Made by a program: the position numbers and the translations under genes. From contig BEXV01000075.1 of assembly GCA_003118195.1 (NCBI GenBank), positions 252,501-316,500 on the forward strand: a stretch of DNA of 64,000 nucleotides, read 5' to 3'. A model generated the notes under the pieces. The model had not been told where the DNA came from and ran no database searches. It saw nothing but the letters and a program-made list of their open reading frames with translations. The stretch is from Hemicentrotus pulcherrimus. Taxonomy: Eukaryota > Echinodermata > Echinoidea > Camarodonta > Strongylocentrotidae. Positions 60,901 through 64,000 of this stretch are shown in pieces; position 1 is the first letter of the stretch, and each line of letters starts with the position of its first letter.

Positions 60901-63740
60901 GGGAGGGGATCCACCGACACGTGCCTTTTTGAGCACTTTTAAAAAAAATATCCTTTCAGTCCAAGGTATCATAAGCATTATTTTTAAGAACCACATTTCT
61001 GCTGCTTGAATTCTGCTGTCCAAGGATTCCTTTAACGTCCAACTCTCGCAGCTGTATAGAAGGACGGACCATACATAGCATAGCATTTCAGTACCCTGAT
61101 TTAGTTGTCATTTAGGTAACATAGCACTCATTCAAAATAATAATAGGTACATTGGTATAGTGCTTTACATTGCAGTTATTACCCCGGACATTGGGTATAT
61201 TTGCTAATCCGCACATGGTAGTGCAATTGAATCCAATGACGGAGGTAATAATAATAACAATGCAATGCACTTAGAAATGTAGTATCAAACGCTTTAGAAA
61301 TGCAACTATGATTATTATCTTACCTGGGTGAGAATCTCTACATGGATGATGTTAATGAGCTTGAAGAGGAAGGTGAGACGGTTCTCTCTCTTAGAGATGT
61401 ACTGAAGGAGACGACATGACTGGATGCCCCATTCTAAACAAACAAAAGATTCAAGCGATGCAATTACAGCTTCACATTATAAAAGTGCATTAGAATTTTG
61501 AAGATAAAAAATATGTTAAGAATGGTATTAAAGGTGTAGACCAATTTTGGAAATGCCCCCCTCTCAAAAAATGAAATGGAAGCTCTTATTACCAATCATG
61601 TGAAAGAATACATTTTGACTAATACGTGATGATAAAAATTTTGCAGAGAAACCCCCTATTAATTGATATATTTGTTTATAAATTATTTTAGCTATCCGGA
61701 CTGGATAGATATCACGTAGTCTCATATACATCTTTCAGTGTACAGTGCTTTTAACTTTACCAAGAATTGGCCAAATTTCTTATCATTTTGATGATTCAAG
61801 AACCTTGCAGTATACACCAATACTTATTAGCAAAATGATCAACCTTTTCTGATCAATTCCACAACGTTTCTTTCACAATGCAATCGCATGACCAGAACTG
61901 GTCTATACCTTCAAGTTTAATTTTCATCAAGGTAAAGAGCAGATTTATGCTGAATTCTGTTTGCAGACAAAACAAAAGATGCAAAACCATTGTCCATGAT
62001 GAAGAGGATTGAAACTCAAGTTGGCAAATCATTTTGAGGGGTGAGGGTAGCAATAAAAAGCACCATTCAAGGTTGGAATTGTATGAATTTGGTACAAACA
62101 TTATCAAGATTATTTCATACAGATTCAGGACTTTAGAACGTAACTGCTGCAAAATAAAGTGACATATTTATGTGGGCGAGTAAGTTATTTTCAACCCCTC
62201 ATTCAAAGGAATCACTTTTGAAGACACTCCTGAGTATGCCTGTGCATCAAATTAGATGATCTACTTCAGCTAAAAACACTTCTAAAATAGAAAAATCTGG
62301 AAAGAACCTCTTAATTTTTCATATCAACTTACCATAGTTTTCTGGCTGCTCCTTCTCGAAGTGCTCGATAGTGAGGGCCAGGCATCTCACAAACATGTTA
62401 GAGTCTACAATGTGGGTATGTACCAGCGAGATGAACTGCATGAACTGTAGAGAACACAAATAATGACATATGTGTTAGATCTAGACAAAATTAATGCTAT
62501 TTGTTAGAAGAGGCCATTTTTGTAATGTAATCATGTTTGTCCTCCCCAGCAACAATGTAAACAATCCGCAAAGTTATTTTTTTAAATTCTTCTTTATTAG
62601 GTGAAAAGGTGAAATTCAAGCAAGATCTTAGGGTTTTTTTCCCCATTTATTTTACCATCACTACCATCCCTCTTATCGCTATCACCAATACAATGAACAT
62701 TTTTATCATCATCAGCATCGCCATCATCACCTTCGTCATTACGGTAATAACCATCAAGTTTCTTAATCACCATCGTGTCATCATCATCGTCATCTACATC
62801 TACATCACCATCGTCAACACCACCCTCAATGTCACCACCACCACCACCATCACTGTCATCATCATTATCATCACCACCACCACCACCATCATCACTGTCA
62901 TCATCATTATTATCACCACCACCACCACCATCATCACTGTCATCATCATTATTATCACCACCACCACCACCATCATCACTGTCATCATCATTATCATCAT
63001 CATCATCATCACCATCATCATCACCATCACCACCATCATCATCATCATCATCATCACCATCATCACTGTCACCATCACCATCATTATCGCCGTTGTTGTT
63101 ATCCTCATCATCGTCATCATCATCATCACCATCATTACTACAAGTCCTCACCTGTTCCTCTGAGTTGATGGCCTTGTTGAATCTCTTGAAAGCCAGGATG
63201 TTGAACTTCATGAGCTCAGCCAGCAGATCAAAATAGCTCTGTAGCACCTCCTTGGAGTGGTGATCACTGCTCAGGATGTGCTGGACAACATGCTGTGCAG
63301 GGGTAATAAAACGAGAAGTGATTATTCACCAGTCACAACAGCATTCCACCATTTATTTTAAACACTTGCAGGTTCATGATGTGACAATAATTTCATGAAT
63401 TAATGAACACAGAAAATGAATGTGCAGTTTGTTACCTCGCTAAATGTCATTCTGGAATTGCCGCACCTCAATTTCTTGATATTTAGTTATTGAAAATCAT
63501 GGGGCAGATCATTAATTTTGGAATAAAAGTGGAACAATATCGTTCCTAATTCTTACTACCAAAACTAAATATCATCTTTAATATATGTGCCTAATCTTCG
63601 AGGGCCGTTTCATCCTGGCATAACAGCATTTTAACATTTGATTTCATACCTCTAGAAGTCCTTTTCTGATGAGGAAGGTCTGGTCTGCATACGATGTCTT
63701 CCCTCTCAAGAAGCTCTCTATAGCACGGGCCATCCAGAAC
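57847..63740 (-). CDS. trpc4ap: trpc4ap (TRUSS), C-terminal seven coding exons, 5' partial
   Basis: Seven exons on the minus strand join in consistent phase: 63650-63740, 63152-63292, 62333-62444, 61324-61433, 59866-60005, 58417-58483 and 57847-57999 (814 bp). Every internal boundary is GT-AG. The encoded segments resemble the C-terminal third of TRPC4-associated protein, including SKEVLQSYFDLL, LINIIHV, ENVSCLNT, HYLHKDKD and SSCISFSKWK. In vertebrates this protein (about 800 residues) is a helical-repeat scaffold that binds TNF receptor 1 and TRPC channels and acts as a substrate receptor for DDB1-CUL4 ubiquitin ligases. The first visible exon begins in phase with one base owed by an upstream exon beyond the window, so the N-terminal two thirds is missing here. 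The gene is convergent with spalt. The last 30 or so residues diverge from the vertebrate tail. Confidence 0.93.
58417..58483 (-). CDS. trpc4ap: trpc4ap exon (67 bp)
   Basis: Acceptor TTTCTATCAG. One base completes Arg, then ELLFFWQEHYLHKDKD and CSALEK. Donor GTAAGC. HYLHKDKD is a recognisable TRPC4AP block, and the very short exon keeps phase on both sides. Confidence 0.92.
58594..58743. mobile_element. TIR element (MITE-like), first of an abutting pair
   Basis: It begins CCAGGGCCCCACATCACAAA and ends with GTGAAACGGGTCCCAGGG, an imperfect inverted match. Internal arms (TTTGTCATCAGTGACAAATG) are also self-complementary. It lies in a trpc4ap intron and has no coding potential. Confidence 0.7.
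58740..58910. mobile_element. TIR element (MITE-like), second of an abutting pair, with a 28-bp internal duplication
   Basis: The left end CCAGGGCCCTCTTTCATAAA and right end TTTTGTGAAACAGGGCCCTGG-type sequence are inverted copies of each other and resemble the ends of the element immediately to the left. A 28-bp segment starting GGCCGAGAGCAAATTTGTCA is tandemly repeated at 58811 and 58839. Confidence 0.75.
59866..60005 (-). CDS. trpc4ap: trpc4ap exon (140 bp)
   Basis: Acceptor TTGTTCTTGCAG, then ENVSCLNTTVIFLMFADR and GFLLQNF, ending with two bases of an Arg codon before donor GTAAGG. The first 38 bp and the upstream intron are duplicated at about 60215-60350. Confidence 0.93.
60215..60350 (-). 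pseudogene. partial tandem duplication of a trpc4ap exon 5' end plus intron
   Basis: This segment closely matches 59968-60106, offset by 247 bp. It copies the 3' splice acceptor (CTTGCAG), the first 38 bp of the 140-bp trpc4ap exon (ENFSCLNTIVIF in place of ENVSCLNTTVIF) and about 95 bp of upstream intron. After the copied 38 bp the sequence leaves the exon and no matching donor follows, so it looks like a dead exon fragment. Its intact acceptor could compete with the real one. Confidence 0.85.
60653..60676 (-). repeat. (AAGC)n tetranucleotide tail of the LINE fragment
   Basis: About five copies of GCTT on the + strand (AAGC on the minus strand) directly follow the LINE fragment's 3' end. 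Several LINE clades end in short simple repeats instead of poly(A), so this is read as the element's tail. Confidence 0.7.
60677..61095 (-). pseudogene. decayed non-LTR retrotransposon (LINE) ORF2 3' fragment
   Basis: Read on the minus strand, this stretch carries the typical end of a LINE reverse-transcriptase ORF: CYVWSVLLYSCESWTLKES, then IQAAEMWFLKIMLMIPWTER, then RERQLQFVEHFMRREG and ILTGK, then EGKRSRGRH. The blocks are in family order but fall in different frames (breaks near 60905, 60795 and 60730), so the copy is dead. The 5' part of the element is missing. It sits in a trpc4ap intron and is followed on the same strand by a tetranucleotide tail, as expected for retrotransposition. 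RTE/CR1-like assignment is tentative. Confidence 0.85.
61324..61433 (-). CDS. trpc4ap: trpc4ap exon (110 bp)
   Basis: Acceptor TTTGTTTAG. The first two bases complete a Glu codon, followed by WGIQSCRLLQYISKRE, then LFKLINIIHVEILTQ, ending on a whole codon before donor GTAAGA. The LINIIHV block is strongly family-like. Confidence 0.93.
61532..61911. mobile_element. TIR element (MITE-like) in a trpc4ap intron
   Basis: The left end AAGGTGTAGACCAATTTTGG is matched in inverted orientation by the right end (reverse complement AAGGTATAGACCAGTTCTGG), followed in both arms by ATGC. The element is about 380 bp and has no coding capacity. Target-site duplication was not resolved. Confidence 0.7.
62333..62444 (-). 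CDS. trpc4ap: trpc4ap exon (112 bp)
   Basis: Acceptor TTCTCTACAG, then FMQFISLVHTHIVDSNMFVR and LALTIEHFEKEQPENY, plus one base carried into the next exon. Donor GTAAGT is canonical. VDSNM(F)VRC matches the family. Confidence 0.92.
62676..63135. repeat. CAT/CAC trinucleotide satellite with a 42-bp higher-order unit, trpc4ap intron
   Basis: About 460 bp of CAT, CAC and CGT-type triplets on the + strand. Between about 62840 and 62990 a 42-bp unit (a CACTGTCATCATCATTATTA-type half followed by five CAC triplets) repeats three to four times. It fills most of the intron between two trpc4ap exons and ends about 20 bp from the splice donor. Long open frames on both strands here are triplet-repeat artefacts. 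Confidence 0.95.
63152..63292 (-). CDS. trpc4ap: trpc4ap exon (141 bp)
   Basis: Acceptor ...CCCCTGCACAG precedes HVVQHILSSDHHSKEV. The exon is 47 whole codons and ends NSEEQ before donor GTGAGGAC. SKEVLQSYFDLL and LMKFN are the most TRPC4AP-like blocks in the window. A CAT/CAC satellite begins only about 20 bp inside the following intron. Confidence 0.93.
63650..63740 (-). CDS. trpc4ap: trpc4ap exon (first visible; 91 bp)
   Basis: Acceptor TTTCTCCAG lies just above 63740 and donor GTATGA just below 63650. After one base completing an upstream codon it reads FWMARAIESF, then ADQTFLIRKGLLE, a TRPC4AP-like helical segment. The exon ends on a whole codon. Confidence 0.9.
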
Positions 63741-64000
63741 CTGGAGAAATACAATAATGACAATGAAAATGTTCATGATTTATACAACATCAAACCCTTG
63801 AACATTCCAAATCATTCCTTAAAGCTATTTGATTTGTACACAAAACTTAGAATGTTGTCCTTTTGTGGGTTGACCTGACATGAGGTTACAAGAGATCATG
63901 TGACTCAGAAATGATATAAACAATTATGTTGGAAAGTGGCATAGAAATGTGAAGAATCACAATATGCTGCAAACTCTGTATGGGTTTCCCCCCCCCCCCC

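Noticed and set aside
62597..63247. Asp/Gly-rich 216-codon frame and Ile/Thr- or Ser/Pro-rich frames
   Set aside because: Triplet-repeat artefacts. Only the right-hand part of the minus-strand frame is coding, as the trpc4ap exon 63152-63292.
1..64000. Search for CRISPR arrays, operons, toxin-antitoxin or phage-like systems
   Set aside because: No regularly spaced direct repeats with unique spacers and no compact gene clusters. The window is metazoan.

Overview
This is eukaryotic (metazoan) genomic DNA: AT-rich, mostly non-coding, with GT-AG introns, many microsatellites, fold-back and terminal-inverted-repeat (TIR) elements, a decayed LINE and two scaffold gaps. The gene content and repeat style fit a marine invertebrate deuterostome, most likely a sea urchin. 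That organism call is an inference from protein resemblance and repeat style, not a database match.

Two genes can be supported. (1) A spalt-like (SALL family) zinc-finger transcription factor lies on the + strand. One very large exon (32356-36488) encodes an N-terminal C2HC finger, a Gln-rich helix, four C2H2 finger pairs (one with a third finger) and the family C-terminal motif. The protein then ends in an unusual tail of about ten 12-residue repeats. The short first coding exon, which carries the repressor motif in this family, was not found in the upstream 32 kb, so it lies outside the window or inside the 26.4-27.1 kb gap. (2) The last seven coding exons of trpc4ap (TRUSS, a CUL4-type ubiquitin ligase receptor) lie on the - strand at 57847-63740. 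Phases are consistent across all seven. The 5' part of that gene lies beyond the right edge. The two genes are convergent and about 21 kb apart.

Layout. 1-32.3 kb: no coding exon recognised; probably spalt intron 1 and/or its upstream regulatory region. It holds GA-rich tracts, a dispersed family of short hairpins sharing a GAGCCAGAAGGGC core, and an exact 50-bp inverted repeat at 17.3 kb. 32.4-36.5 kb: the spalt exon. 36.5-57.8 kb: spalt 3' flank and intergenic DNA with a dense set of TIR/fold-back elements at 38.9, 41.6, 43.5, 43.9, 48.4, 52.0 and 53.1 kb, plus a tRNA-derived SINE-like piece at 49.1 kb. 57.8-63.7 kb: trpc4ap, whose introns hold two adjacent TIR elements, a partial exon duplication, a LINE fragment with a tetranucleotide tail, another TIR element and a long CAT/CAC satellite.

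No prokaryotic operon, CRISPR array, rRNA or intact tRNA was seen. The most notable signals are the repeat-built spalt C-terminus, the strong excess of the palindrome TACCGGTA, the contrast between TIR-element-poor DNA upstream and element-rich DNA downstream of spalt, and the duplicated trpc4ap exon fragment that keeps its splice acceptor.
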